A stretch of DNA of 25,160 nucleotides from Bacillota bacterium (GTDB taxonomy: Bacteria; Bacillota; Clostridia; Acetivibrionales; DSM-1351). This document shows positions 1-6,330 of this stretch, piece after piece. The position numbers were made by a program, and so were the translations under genes. The DNA lies in contig JAEYNY010000041.1 in assembly GCA_023412275.1 (NCBI GenBank), positions 1 through 25,160 on the forward strand, in the 5' to 3' direction. The stretch's first letter is position 1. Every line of letters begins with the position of its first letter. The notes under the pieces are model-generated. The model saw nothing but the letters and a program-made list of their open reading frames with translations. It did no database searches and was not told the origin of the DNA.

Positions 1-99
1 TTAGCGTTTAATTTTATGTTCTCGTTTTTTAAGAGGCCCACGAGAATCCTCTACCCGCTTATCAAGTCTCAACAATCCCGTCGAAACCATTACGCCCCC
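1..99 (-). ncRNA. ssrA: tmRNA (transfer-messenger RNA), 5' part, cut by window start
   Basis: tmRNA rescues stalled ribosomes together with SmpB. Read on the minus strand, the RNA begins GGGGGCGTAATGGTTTCGAC, the hallmark 5' acceptor-arm/D-loop sequence of bacterial tmRNA. An H-type pseudoknot follows (PK1): AGAGG pairs with CCUCU, and UUCUCGU pairs with ACGAGAA, the two stems interleaved. The last bases in the window are AAACGCTAA, which fits an alanine resume codon GCU at 5-3 and the first two bases of an Asn or Lys codon, as in clostridial tags starting Ala-Asn. The tag, the other pseudoknots and the CCA end lie outside the window. smpB is directly upstream on the same strand, the usual linkage. 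Very sure of identity; the exact 5' base is inferred. Confidence 0.93.
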
Positions 100-110
100 A
101 TGTATAAAAT

Positions 111-116
111 ATTATA
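111..116 (-). promoter_or_regulatory. Candidate -10 element of ssrA
   Basis: A perfect TATAAT on the minus strand ends 11 bases before the inferred mature tmRNA 5' end. Because the tmRNA 5' end is made by RNase P, a start a few bases upstream is expected and fits this spacing. No convincing -35 hexamer is seen 16-18 bp upstream, so this is moderate evidence only. Confidence 0.4.
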
Positions 117-283
117 GAATCAAAAAATAATTGACCTATAAATAAATTGTAACAGATTAATTTAACAAATTAAAGGCGAACAAATAAGCTTTTAAACAAT
201 ATTAAATTATCAATAATCAGACTATTATAATATCATCTGATATGCAGAACTACAACAACTGATTTATGGTAAATTTACATATA

Positions 284-748
284 TTACCTAAGCTGCTCCT
301 TCAACTTTCTGTCAATTTCTCTCTTAGCATCACGGGCTGCAATATCATCTCGTTTATCATACAATTTCTTACCGCGTGCAACGCCCAGCTCTATTTTAAC
401 CATACCTCGTTTTAGGTATGCCTGAACAGGCACCAACGTAAAGCCCTTTTGCTGGGTCAACCCTATAAGCCTGTTTATTTCAGACTTGTGTAAAAGGAGT
501 TTCCTGTCACGCAAGGGATCCTTGTTAAAAATATTACCTTGTTCATAAGGGCTTATATGCATTCCGCTGACAATAACTTCGCCATCAACAATAGATGCGT
601 AGCTTTCCTTTAAATTGAGCTTGCCCTGTCTTACAGACTTAACCTCTGTACCGGACAGCACAATGCCTGCCTCTATCGTTTCTTCGATAAAATAATCATG
701 ACGAGCTTTTTTATTTTGAGCAACAATCTTAACTGCTTCCTTAACCAT
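284..748 (-). CDS. smpB: SsrA-binding protein SmpB
   Basis: SmpB binds the tRNA-like part of tmRNA and brings it to stalled ribosomes. The 154-residue protein has the family core GTEVKSVR at 33-40, HISPYEQGN at 64-72 and GVARGKKLYDKR near 122-133, ending in the Lys/Arg-rich tail that enters the empty mRNA channel. I chose the ATG at 748: it gives the usual family length (about 150-155), with a GGCGGTAAG stretch as a weak ribosome binding site. An in-frame GTG at 763 would add five residues but has no Shine-Dalgarno sequence. ssrA lies about 185 bp downstream on the same strand, so protein and RNA partner are neighbours. Confidence 0.96.
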   Translation of the reverse strand: MVKEAVKIVAQNKKARHDYFIEETIEAGIVLSGTEVKSVRQGKLNLKESYASIVDGEVIVSGMHISPYEQGNIFNKDPLRDRKLLLHKSEINRLIGLTQQKGFTLVPVQAYLKRGMVKIELGVARGKKLYDKRDDIAARDAKREIDRKLKEQLR

Positions 749-796
749 TTTCTTACCGCCCACTGCTAATTTTAATTAATGCTAGTTTCCATCAAG

Positions 797-823
797 ATAA
801 AAATAACCCTTTTGGGAAAGGGC
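797..823 (-). terminator. Rho-independent terminator after the PHP-domain gene
   Basis: On the minus strand a CCCTTT/AAAGGG stem (extended by flanking A-G/T positions) with a short CCCA loop is followed by TTATTTTT. It sits between the stop of the PHP-domain gene and smpB, so it should end that upstream transcript. Confidence 0.65.
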
Positions 824-867
824 TAAAATTAATTATATCACTACAATAACACAAAGGTCAAGCAAAC

Positions 868-1725
868 CTATCTGTTCATGTTATTCTGGTATTCCCTTAG
901 TTTATCCAACAATTCATATGGAACCTTGAGACCGCCTCTTCCGCACCCTAACTCAATTCCGGGTTTAAAATTTCCATGAAAATCACTTCCCCCGGTTGCA
1001 ACCAGTTCATGCTTAATGGCAAGCCTTAAAAAATTGCCCGTATCCTCTTTAGTATTTTCACTATAATGAGCTTCTATACCTCCAAGGCCGTACCCTTTAA
1101 GTTCTTGCAGCAATTTATCCATCTCATCATAACTTTTCCTCAAAAAGACAGGATGAGCAATAACCGGTACACCTCCAGATTTTCTTATAGCCTTAATTCC
1201 ATCCACAGGCTCAAGCTCAAATCTCTGATAATAAGCAAGGCCTTCCTTACATAAATAGATGTCAAAGGCTTCGTCTATGGTTTTGACATATCCTTTAGCA
1301 ACCAAAACTCTGGCGATATGGGGCCTCCCCGTAATATCGCCCAATGCCACATCCTTTACCTCATCTTCTGTAATTTCAATACCCAACTCATTAAGTCTGT
1401 TTATGATTTTTTTGTTTCTGTCTTCTCTTCCCTTCTTAACAGTCAATAGCTCAGAACGGATATTCAGATAATTATCACCATCGGGGAAAAGGCCCAGAAT
1501 ATGCATTTCAGGTCTATATCTGACACTTATTTCTATCCCGGGTATAACTTCAACGCCTGAACGCTTTCCTTCCTTGATCGCCTCTTCAATGCCATCCACA
1601 GTATCATGATCGGTTAACGCCACTGCTGCAAGTCCTCTATCCTTCGCATGGCGGACAAGTTCTGCCGGGCTCATGCTTCCATCTGATGCTGTACTATGCG
1701 TATGCAAATCAATAAATTTCTCCAT
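868..1725 (-). CDS. PHP-domain metal-dependent phosphoesterase (YciV/TrpH type)
   Basis: This 285-residue protein is a PHP (polymerase and histidinol phosphatase) superfamily hydrolase using a multi-metal centre. The metal ligands are all visible: HTH at 8-10, DG at 15-16, TDHD at 38-41, E65 in GIEIS, H75, H136 in GRPH, H191 in IAHPV, H220, and D248/H250 in GGSDFH. Length and motif spacing match the YciV/TrpH group; E. coli YciV (RNase AM) is a 5'-3' exonuclease that also acts on 3',5'-nucleotide bisphosphates. The substrate here is not shown by sequence. A GGAG element 8-9 bases before the ATG supports the start. A terminator follows, so it may form a short transcript, possibly with the DUF402 gene upstream. 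Confidence 0.9.
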   Translation of the reverse strand: MEKFIDLHTHSTASDGSMSPAELVRHAKDRGLAAVALTDHDTVDGIEEAIKEGKRSGVEVIPGIEISVRYRPEMHILGLFPDGDNYLNIRSELLTVKKGREDRNKKIINRLNELGIEITEDEVKDVALGDITGRPHIARVLVAKGYVKTIDEAFDIYLCKEGLAYYQRFELEPVDGIKAIRKSGGVPVIAHPVFLRKSYDEMDKLLQELKGYGLGGIEAHYSENTKEDTGNFLRLAIKHELVATGGSDFHGNFKPGIELGCGRGGLKVPYELLDKLREYQNNMNR

Positions 1726-1796
1726 CCAATCATCTCCGTGTTTAAAGTAATCGGGATATCCCGCTTAGTCTTTTTCTTAAATCGTAAAATATTTAA

Positions 1797-2279
1797 CTAA
1801 ACCTCCCAGTATTTCTCTTCCATACATATTGCAGGAGGAAAAACACCTTTATATACCTGCTGTAAAATGGTATCCATTTTTTTAAGAGAACTGCACGCCT
1901 GTTCCTGGGTTATCAGTCCTTTTTCCAGTGCTTCAGCAAGTTCGTCGGCATCAAGTACTTTCATAGTACCGTCCGGCATCAGTTTGACATCTAAAAGTAA
2001 GTCTATCAATGTATACTTGTCGGTTTCATTATCATACTCGACATCAATTATATCACAGTACCAATACGCAAACCTTTTGTCTGCGTCGTAGAATCTGCTA
2101 ATCTTAATGCCTTCTTTCAAAAAAGTATATGAAATTCCACCGGAAATATCTTTTCTCGGCTTAATTGCCTTCCACCTTGTGATTAATAACTCCTCGTCCC
2201 TAAACAAAAGTTCATCACTGGAAATATCAACAGTCTCAAACGGGATATATCTGGTACGAAATATGCTTGGCTTATTCAT
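1797..2279 (-). CDS. DUF402 family protein (possible nucleotide phosphatase)
   Basis: The 160-residue protein shows the DUF402 core: aromatic FAYWYCDIIDV at 70-80, the acidic LIDLLLDVKLMPDG near 91-104, and VLDADELAEAL at 108-118 followed by a GLIT-EQ helix. Known members include a Staphylococcus nucleoside tri/diphosphatase and the FAU-1 type RNA-binding proteins, so a phosphatase role on nucleotides is possible but unproven here. I chose the ATG at 2279 because AGGAG lies 6 bases upstream; an in-frame ATG further up has no such site. It is divergent from the cysteine-rich gene at 2464 and has its own promoter candidate. Confidence 0.85.
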   Translation of the reverse strand: MNKPSIFRTRYIPFETVDISSDELLFRDEELLITRWKAIKPRKDISGGISYTFLKEGIKISRFYDADKRFAYWYCDIIDVEYDNETDKYTLIDLLLDVKLMPDGTMKVLDADELAEALEKGLITQEQACSSLKKMDTILQQVYKGVFPPAICMEEKYWEV

Positions 2280-2314
2280 TTTATCTCCTAAAATCATCAA
2301 AAATTCTTATGGTT

Positions 2315-2343
2315 ATTATACATTACAAATAATTATTTTTGAA
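2315..2343 (-). promoter_or_regulatory. Sigma-A type promoter of the DUF402 gene
   Basis: On the minus strand TTCAAA is followed after 17 bp by a perfect TATAAT (plus-strand positions 2338-2343 and 2315-2320). Transcription would start near 2308, about 30 bases before the ATG. Confidence 0.5.
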
Positions 2344-2405
2344 GTATATATCTTATTATATGCTAAATGTATTTCCCATTTTATCACTTTCCTAACAGTT
2401 AATGC

Positions 2406-2411
2406 TATAAT
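2406..2411 (+). promoter_or_regulatory. Candidate -10 element for the cysteine-rich protein gene
   Basis: A perfect TATAAT lies 52 bases before the start codon at 2464. The -35 region is weak: TTATCA at 2381 would need a 19-bp spacer. Confidence 0.35.
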
Positions 2412-2463
2412 GTAGTAAATTATTTTATTTTTATGGCAGTTAGGGTCACGGAGGTTTTTAATT

Positions 2464-2769
2464 ATGAAGCATAAGAAGTGCTGCAAAAGCTGTGCGAGAG
2501 GTTTATCCCTGCATCTGACAAATGATATACTATGCAAATACCACGGAGTTGTAACGCCGGATTACGTTTGTTTCAGATATAAGGAGAGTACCGTTTTAAC
2601 TGCTTCAAAAGACGTTAGCCTTAAATGTATTCACTGTGAGAATTTTATTGTACATATTGACTCTCCAAATGAAAACGTAGGCCGTTGCAAGCTCTTCTCA
2701 GAAAGACATTTTGATGGTACAAACAGAAACCCTTGTTCTAAATTCAGTAAAAAAATACTTATATCATAA
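2464..2769 (+). CDS. Small cysteine-rich protein with duplicated four-Cys module, function unknown
   Basis: I do not recognise a named family. The 101-residue protein has GGAGG 9 bases before its ATG, so it is very likely real. It contains two similar halves, each with CxxC, a third Cys 14-17 residues later, and a fourth Cys 12-16 residues after that followed by an aromatic: C7, C10, C24, C36 in the first half and C55, C58, C75, C91 in the second. Segments such as CKYHGVVTPDYVC and CKLFSERHFDGTNRNPC align roughly. This pattern suggests two small metal-binding (zinc or Fe-S) knuckles made by an internal duplication. There is no signal peptide or membrane segment. The transglycosylase gene follows 106 bp downstream, with no visible functional link. 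Confidence 0.8.
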   Translation: MKHKKCCKSCARGLSLHLTNDILCKYHGVVTPDYVCFRYKESTVLTASKDVSLKCIHCENFIVHIDSPNENVGRCKLFSERHFDGTNRNPCSKFSKKILIS

Positions 2770-2875
2770 TGCAGTATATATTCAAGCCCTTAAAATGTCT
2801 GTTAATTTTTATTCAGTTATACCGATATAATTAATGTAGTTTATACTTACAAATGAAATATGTTAAGGTGATTAT

Positions 2876-3583
2876 ATGAATATTGATATAGACGCAATTT
2901 TTAAGCAAAAACTGGCAGAGATAGAAAGCAGGCTGGCTGGAATTCCGGGAATGAATACGAGAAACTCCGACAGTTCAGATATTCCTTTTCAGAAGTATCT
3001 TGATGACGTAAACCAGTCGGGTTTGACCAATTCCCTAAACGGTCTTGAAGATAATCCTTCGAAGGATACGTCACTGACAGACTTACTTGGTCAGCTTGAT
3101 AACAGTAGTACAAGTAACGTTTTAAAAGCCCGTACCGCTCTGGCAAATTCAAAAGCTTATATACCAACTGATGTAAAAGAACTGATGAATTTAATCAATT
3201 CAAGTATTGACAATGCCTCGGCCAAGTACGGAGTAGACAAAGAATTAATTAGAGCAGTCATTAAGCAAGAATCCTCCTTTGACCCTACTGCTATTTCTAA
3301 CGCAGGAGCAGAAGGCTTAATGCAACTGATGCCCGGCACCGCAGACGGACTTGGTATAAAGGACCCATTTGATATTGCCCAAAACATTGACGGTGGAACC
3401 CGTTATTTAAAAAACCAGTTGGAAAGATTCAATGGAAACATAAGTCTTGCCTTGGCAGCATATAATGCCGGCCCAAACAGTGTGGACAAGTACGGCGGCA
3501 TTCCACCCTATACGGAAACCCAGAATTATGTAAAAAACGTAACAGAATATCTTAATCAGTATAAAATGTCAACAAGCAGGTAA
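2876..3583 (+). CDS. Lytic transglycosylase, SLT domain, without signal peptide
   Basis: Cleaves the MurNAc-GlcNAc bond of peptidoglycan. The C-terminal half (about 112-230 of 235) is a Slt/GEWL-type domain: catalytic E132 in KQESSFDP, GLMQLMPGTA at 147-156, AAYNAGP at 194-200 and the IPPYTETQNYV end motif. The first 110 residues are polar and of no recognised domain. No signal peptide or membrane helix is visible, which recalls B. subtilis CwlQ and FlgJ-like enzymes that reach the wall through the flagellar export route; that link is inference. AAGGTGA lies a few bases before the ATG. Its stop codon sits inside the terminator hairpin that ends the transcript. Confidence 0.9.
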   Translation: MNIDIDAIFKQKLAEIESRLAGIPGMNTRNSDSSDIPFQKYLDDVNQSGLTNSLNGLEDNPSKDTSLTDLLGQLDNSSTSNVLKARTALANSKAYIPTDVKELMNLINSSIDNASAKYGVDKELIRAVIKQESSFDPTAISNAGAEGLMQLMPGTADGLGIKDPFDIAQNIDGGTRYLKNQLERFNGNISLALAAYNAGPNSVDKYGGIPPYTETQNYVKNVTEYLNQYKMSTSR

Positions 3584-3605
3584 TCACCTGCTTGTATTTT
3601 ATTTC
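3572..3605 (+). terminator. Terminator overlapping the transglycosylase stop codon
   Basis: A perfect 10-bp stem (ACAAGCAGGT at 3572-3581 with ACCTGCTTGT at 3586-3595), loop AATC, is followed by ATTTTATTT. The TAA stop (3581-3583) lies at the top of the stem. Confidence 0.85.
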
Positions 3606-3648
3606 TAGCTATTACATTTCCTGAATTTTAGAACAGTTAACCCCAAAC

Positions 3649-3756
3649 TTATTCACACTATCCACAAAATTATCCACAAGTCTCAAACACTTATTTCCCA
3701 AATGTTCTACCGAGTTTCCACAGAATCTATAAATTATTCACAGTTTTTTATTCACA
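3649..3756 (+). promoter_or_regulatory. DnaA-box cluster (six boxes in one orientation)
   Basis: The stretch between the convergent transglycosylase and tsaD genes contains TTATTCACA at 3649, CTATCCACA at 3658, TTATCCACA at 3670, a degenerate GTTTCCACA at 3714, TTATTCACA at 3734 and TTATTCACA at 3748, all on the plus strand. Four match the DnaA-box consensus TTATNCACA exactly. A further perfect box (TTATCCACA, minus strand) is at 3893-3901 inside the end of tsaD. The region carries no gene and, lying between convergent genes, no expected promoter. An AT-rich stretch follows at about 3795-3835. This looks like a DnaA-binding cluster outside oriC, comparable in idea to B. subtilis DBC or E. coli datA/DARS loci; function is inference. 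Confidence 0.75.
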
Positions 3757-3853
3757 TTTAAATCCCCAAAGGCTACAACGCCTATGTTTACCGGGTTTAA
3801 CGGTGATTATAAAAATAGTGTAAAAAAATGTAATACTGTTCTACTTACTAATA

Positions 3854-4903
3854 TCACTGTGAAAGGGGGACATTCTTGTCTTTGGAAATACTTGTGGATA
3901 ACTTCAGTCCCGGAACGGCATTTAAATCCATCCCTGCTCTTTTTCCGTTTATAAATTCATAGTAGGCAGCACAACCTATCATAGCAGCATTATCTGTACA
4001 AAGAATCAACCCCGGATACATTACCTTGATACCTTGCTTTTCTGCTTTTTGCTTCATGTCATTTCGCAGCTGTGTATTTGCTGCAACCCCGCCCGCTAAA
4101 GCTATTTTGCTAATGTTCTTCATTTTTGCTGCCGCTATTGTGTTTCTCACCAGAACATCCACAACTGCCTGCTGAAAACTTGCTGCTACATCAGGAATAT
4201 TAATCTTCTCCCCGGTTTGCTCCATCCTGTTGAGGTAATTCAAAACCGCTGTTTTTAGACCACTGAAACTAAAATCCAGTGAGCCGTCCTCAAAGGTTAC
4301 ACGTGGAAATTGGATTGCTTTACTGTTGCCGGTCAGTGCATTCTTATCAATTAATGGGCCTCCCGGATACCCAAGACCTATAGCTCTGGAAATCTTATCA
4401 AATGCCTCTCCGGCGGCATCGTCCCTGGTTTGCCCAAGAATCTCAAATTCGCTGTAGCTTTTAACGTGGACTATATGGCTATGTCCGCCGGAAGCCACAA
4501 GACATATAAAAGGAGGTTCCAAGTCCGGCTCCTGCAAGTAGTTTGCCGCTATATGTCCCTCTATGTGATGTACCCCCACAAGTGGCTTGTTAGCAGCAAA
4601 CGCAATTGCCTTTGCAGCAGTCAACCCTACAAGTAGAGCTCCTACCAATCCGGGGCCATAGGTAACACCTACCGCATCAATTTCCTTTAAGGTAACACCG
4701 GCTTCCTCCAATGCCTGATGTACAACAGGCAAAATCAGTTCCACATGTTTTCTTGATGCGATTTCCGGAACAACTCCACCATACTTTTTATGCAAATCTA
4801 TTTGAGATGAAATAACATTTGACATTATATATCTTCCGTTTTTTATAACCGAAGCAGCAGTTTCGTCACAGCTGCTCTCTATACCAAGTATAAGTGTATC
4901 CAT
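3854..4903 (-). CDS. tsaD: tRNA N6-adenosine threonylcarbamoyltransferase TsaD
   Basis: TsaD transfers threonylcarbamoyl from TC-AMP to A37 of ANN-decoding tRNAs, acting with TsaB and TsaE. The 349-residue length is typical. Visible family features are GIESSCDETA at 7-16, the metal-binding HHIEGH at 112-117 (H113 and H117), VASGGHSH at 136-143, the GLGYPGGP nucleotide loop at 176-183, ALAGGVAAN at 268-276 and D304 in CTDNAAM, the third metal ligand. GGAGG lies 7 bases before the ATG. TsaE, TsaB and RimI, often neighbours of tsaD, are about 20 kb away in this window. No clear terminator follows; the 3' end holds a perfect DnaA box. Confidence 0.97.
   Translation of the reverse strand: MDTLILGIESSCDETAASVIKNGRYIMSNVISSQIDLHKKYGGVVPEIASRKHVELILPVVHQALEEAGVTLKEIDAVGVTYGPGLVGALLVGLTAAKAIAFAANKPLVGVHHIEGHIAANYLQEPDLEPPFICLVASGGHSHIVHVKSYSEFEILGQTRDDAAGEAFDKISRAIGLGYPGGPLIDKNALTGNSKAIQFPRVTFEDGSLDFSFSGLKTAVLNYLNRMEQTGEKINIPDVAASFQQAVVDVLVRNTIAAAKMKNISKIALAGGVAANTQLRNDMKQKAEKQGIKVMYPGLILCTDNAAMIGCAAYYEFINGKRAGMDLNAVPGLKLSTSISKDKNVPLSQ
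3893..3901 (-). promoter_or_regulatory. Perfect DnaA box inside the 3' end of tsaD
   Basis: TTATCCACA on the minus strand, in inverted orientation to the cluster at 3649-3756. It codes for part of the variable tail of TsaD, so the match is free of strong protein constraint. Confidence 0.5.
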
Positions 4904-4934
4904 TAATTTTCCTCCGAATTTTTTGCTTTATTTT

Positions 4935-4963
4935 ATCATAGCTTAACGGACTTCAATAATCAA
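4935..4963 (-). promoter_or_regulatory. Sigma-A type promoter of tsaD
   Basis: On the minus strand TTGATT, a 17-bp spacer and TATGAT (plus-strand 4958-4963 and 4935-4940) lie just upstream of the tsaD ribosome binding site. The gene thus appears to have its own promoter. Confidence 0.5.
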
Positions 4964-5000
4964 GGACTGGGAAAAGCCCACAAGCCATCTCTTTAATATA

Positions 5001-5045
5001 AAAAAATATCTGTATGAATTCAATATATTCATACAGATATTTTTT
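5001..5045 (-). terminator. Strong terminator after the holin gene, possibly bidirectional
   Basis: A perfect 19-bp stem (5001-5019 with 5027-5045) and 7-base loop carries A6 on one side and T6 on the other, so it can work in both directions. It lies directly after the holin stop codon and insulates tsaD from it. Confidence 0.85.
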
Positions 5046-5070
5046 ATTTGTCTTTAAAGTATAAGAGCTG

Positions 5071-5262
5071 CTAGAATGAGCCTTTATCCGTTGGGTTATT
5101 AAAAATACCAAAAGCCGTTAGTGCAGCAAAAATAAGGGTTGTCAATTCCTTAAAACTATCTTCGCTCAAGCCTATAGGTGCAAGAAGGTTAAAGGTTTTT
5201 AGTACAAATAATACCAGAGCAACAAAAGCTGCCCATGCAACGGGGCTTCTTAATCTGTTCAT
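5071..5262 (-). CDS. Small phage-type holin (phi LC3 family)
   Basis: This 63-residue membrane protein starts NRLRSPVAWAAFVALVLFVL, has a second hydrophobic segment at about 40-54 and ends FNNPTDKGSF, matching the phi LC3/Phage_holin_1 layout (N-terminal RLxNP, two helices, a DPTTKG-like end). Such holins make lesions that let endolysins reach the cell wall. AGGAGG lies 5 bases before the ATG. No endolysin, integrase or structural phage gene is next to it, so it is either a phage remnant or a domesticated holin; the flanking promoter and strong terminator look like a functional single-gene unit. Confidence 0.85.
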   Translation of the reverse strand: MNRLRSPVAWAAFVALVLFVLKTFNLLAPIGLSEDSFKELTTLIFAALTAFGIFNNPTDKGSF

Positions 5263-5313
5263 AAATACCTCCTATTACATACCATTTTTATTTCATAGTA
5301 CATAATATGAAGG

Positions 5314-5343
5314 TTTATACTTTATGTTTACTTATTTATTCAA
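5314..5343 (-). promoter_or_regulatory. Possible promoter of the holin gene
   Basis: TTGAAT and TATAAA on the minus strand are separated by 18 bp. Both hexamers are imperfect, so this is only a candidate. Confidence 0.3.
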
Positions 5344-5357
5344 TTTGAAAAAAGGGC

Positions 5358-5388
5358 ACAAAAAAACATGGAGCCTACGGGCTCCATG
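5358..5388 (-). terminator. Terminator after the nuclease gene
   Basis: On the minus strand CATGGAGCC and GGCTCCATG form a perfect 9-bp stem around the loop CGTA, followed by seven T. It is about 130 bp past the nuclease stop codon and in front of the holin gene. Confidence 0.75.
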
Positions 5389-5520
5389 CCCCTAAAAAGG
5401 AGAAATGCTAATGTTCAATATTATATTACCAAAAAATCCTTATACAATATATAGAAAAATTTTACCAATATAATAGTTCTAAAGTCCCAAATTTTGTGAA
5501 ATTTCGATTAATTAGTATTG

Positions 5521-6189
5521 CTATTTACTATTTTTGTATGACGCTACATATTTCCCCTTTTGGTTTTTAATAAAGGGGCGTTTGCTTTCAGGCAGTTCCC
5601 AGAAGCCCTTCCCTTCTGCGATAGCCTCATTTTGCAGTTTATCGTAAAAGGACTTTAAAAGAGTGTTGGGACTATAAAAAACTGAAATAGCGTAGCCTTC
5701 GTTTACCATCATGGCACTGTAAAAGCTTCCGTCCTCAAGAACTATATGAGCAAGAAGTCTGCCGTACTTGTCTGTGGTATCCTCTTCAAAAATTAGTTTT
5801 ACCGTCTTATTTGTAAGAGTATCTTTAGTTAAATCTGATGCCTCACCGGAAAAAGGTTGGGGATCTACACCAGATTTAACTGATTCGGGAGTATCTATGT
5901 CAAGCATTCTGACCTTGTATTCCTTGTCTTTATATTTGGCACGAAAAGTGTCTCCATCCGTAACCTTTGTGACAGTAGCATTTATATATCCAAAAGGTTC
6001 AATACCCTCTCCTGCTACGTCAATTATCGAGTCTGGAAACTCTACTTTTTCCAGTGTCTGAATACTGCTGTATGTACCTTGTTTATCATTAACGGCTGTC
6101 TTGTTTCCGTCTTGATAGAAGTAACCCCCGAAAATCACAAAAGCAGCAGTTATTATAGATGCTACCGATGCTATAGTTTTTTTCTTCAT
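5521..6189 (-). CDS. Secreted thermonuclease (staphylococcal nuclease homologue)
   Basis: A calcium-dependent nuclease of the SNase family. After a Lys-rich start and hydrophobic segment at about 5-22 (signal peptide or anchor) and a linker of about 45 residues, the SNase domain runs from about 68 to 200 of 222. The active-site set is complete: D80 in TDGDT, R94 and D99 and E102 in VRMLDIDTPE, and R144 in DKYGRLLA. I chose the ATG at 6189 because AAAGGA lies before it and it starts the signal sequence; an upstream in-frame ATG would put 11 extra residues before it. Likely roles are extracellular nucleic acid degradation or scavenging. A terminator follows. Confidence 0.93.
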   Translation of the reverse strand: MKKKTIASVASIITAAFVIFGGYFYQDGNKTAVNDKQGTYSSIQTLEKVEFPDSIIDVAGEGIEPFGYINATVTKVTDGDTFRAKYKDKEYKVRMLDIDTPESVKSGVDPQPFSGEASDLTKDTLTNKTVKLIFEEDTTDKYGRLLAHIVLEDGSFYSAMMVNEGYAISVFYSPNTLLKSFYDKLQNEAIAEGKGFWELPESKRPFIKNQKGKYVASYKNSK

Positions 6190-6291
6190 GTATTTTCCTT
6201 TCAATATGAAATAATAATACAATAACCAAAAATTTGCTCTTGATATTCTATCACTTTTATACAGAAAAGAACATAGTTTCTTTTTTCATGC

Positions 6292-6297
6292 TATAAT
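6292..6297 (+). promoter_or_regulatory. Candidate -10 element of the bceRS-like operon
   Basis: A perfect TATAAT lies 33 bases before the response regulator start, with GGAGG in between. No good -35 hexamer is seen, which would suit an activated promoter. Confidence 0.4.
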
Positions 6298-6330
6298 ATA
6301 AAGGAACTTATACCATGGAGGTAATGAAAC

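Noticed and set aside
749..763. GTG start for smpB at 763
   Set aside because: No Shine-Dalgarno sequence, and the extra five residues exceed the usual family N-terminus.
1752..1763. Palindrome CGGGATATCCCG as terminator of the DUF402 gene
   Set aside because: The stem is short with no proper loop, and no T-run follows on the minus strand.
3584..3853. Full replication origin at the DnaA-box cluster
   Set aside because: No dnaA, dnaN, rpmH or plasmid replication gene is nearby; boxes alone do not show an origin, so it is reported only as a DnaA-binding cluster.
2876..6189. Prophage remnant made of transglycosylase, holin and nuclease
   Set aside because: The three are separate units on different strands, interrupted by tsaD, with no integrase, structural genes or att repeats.
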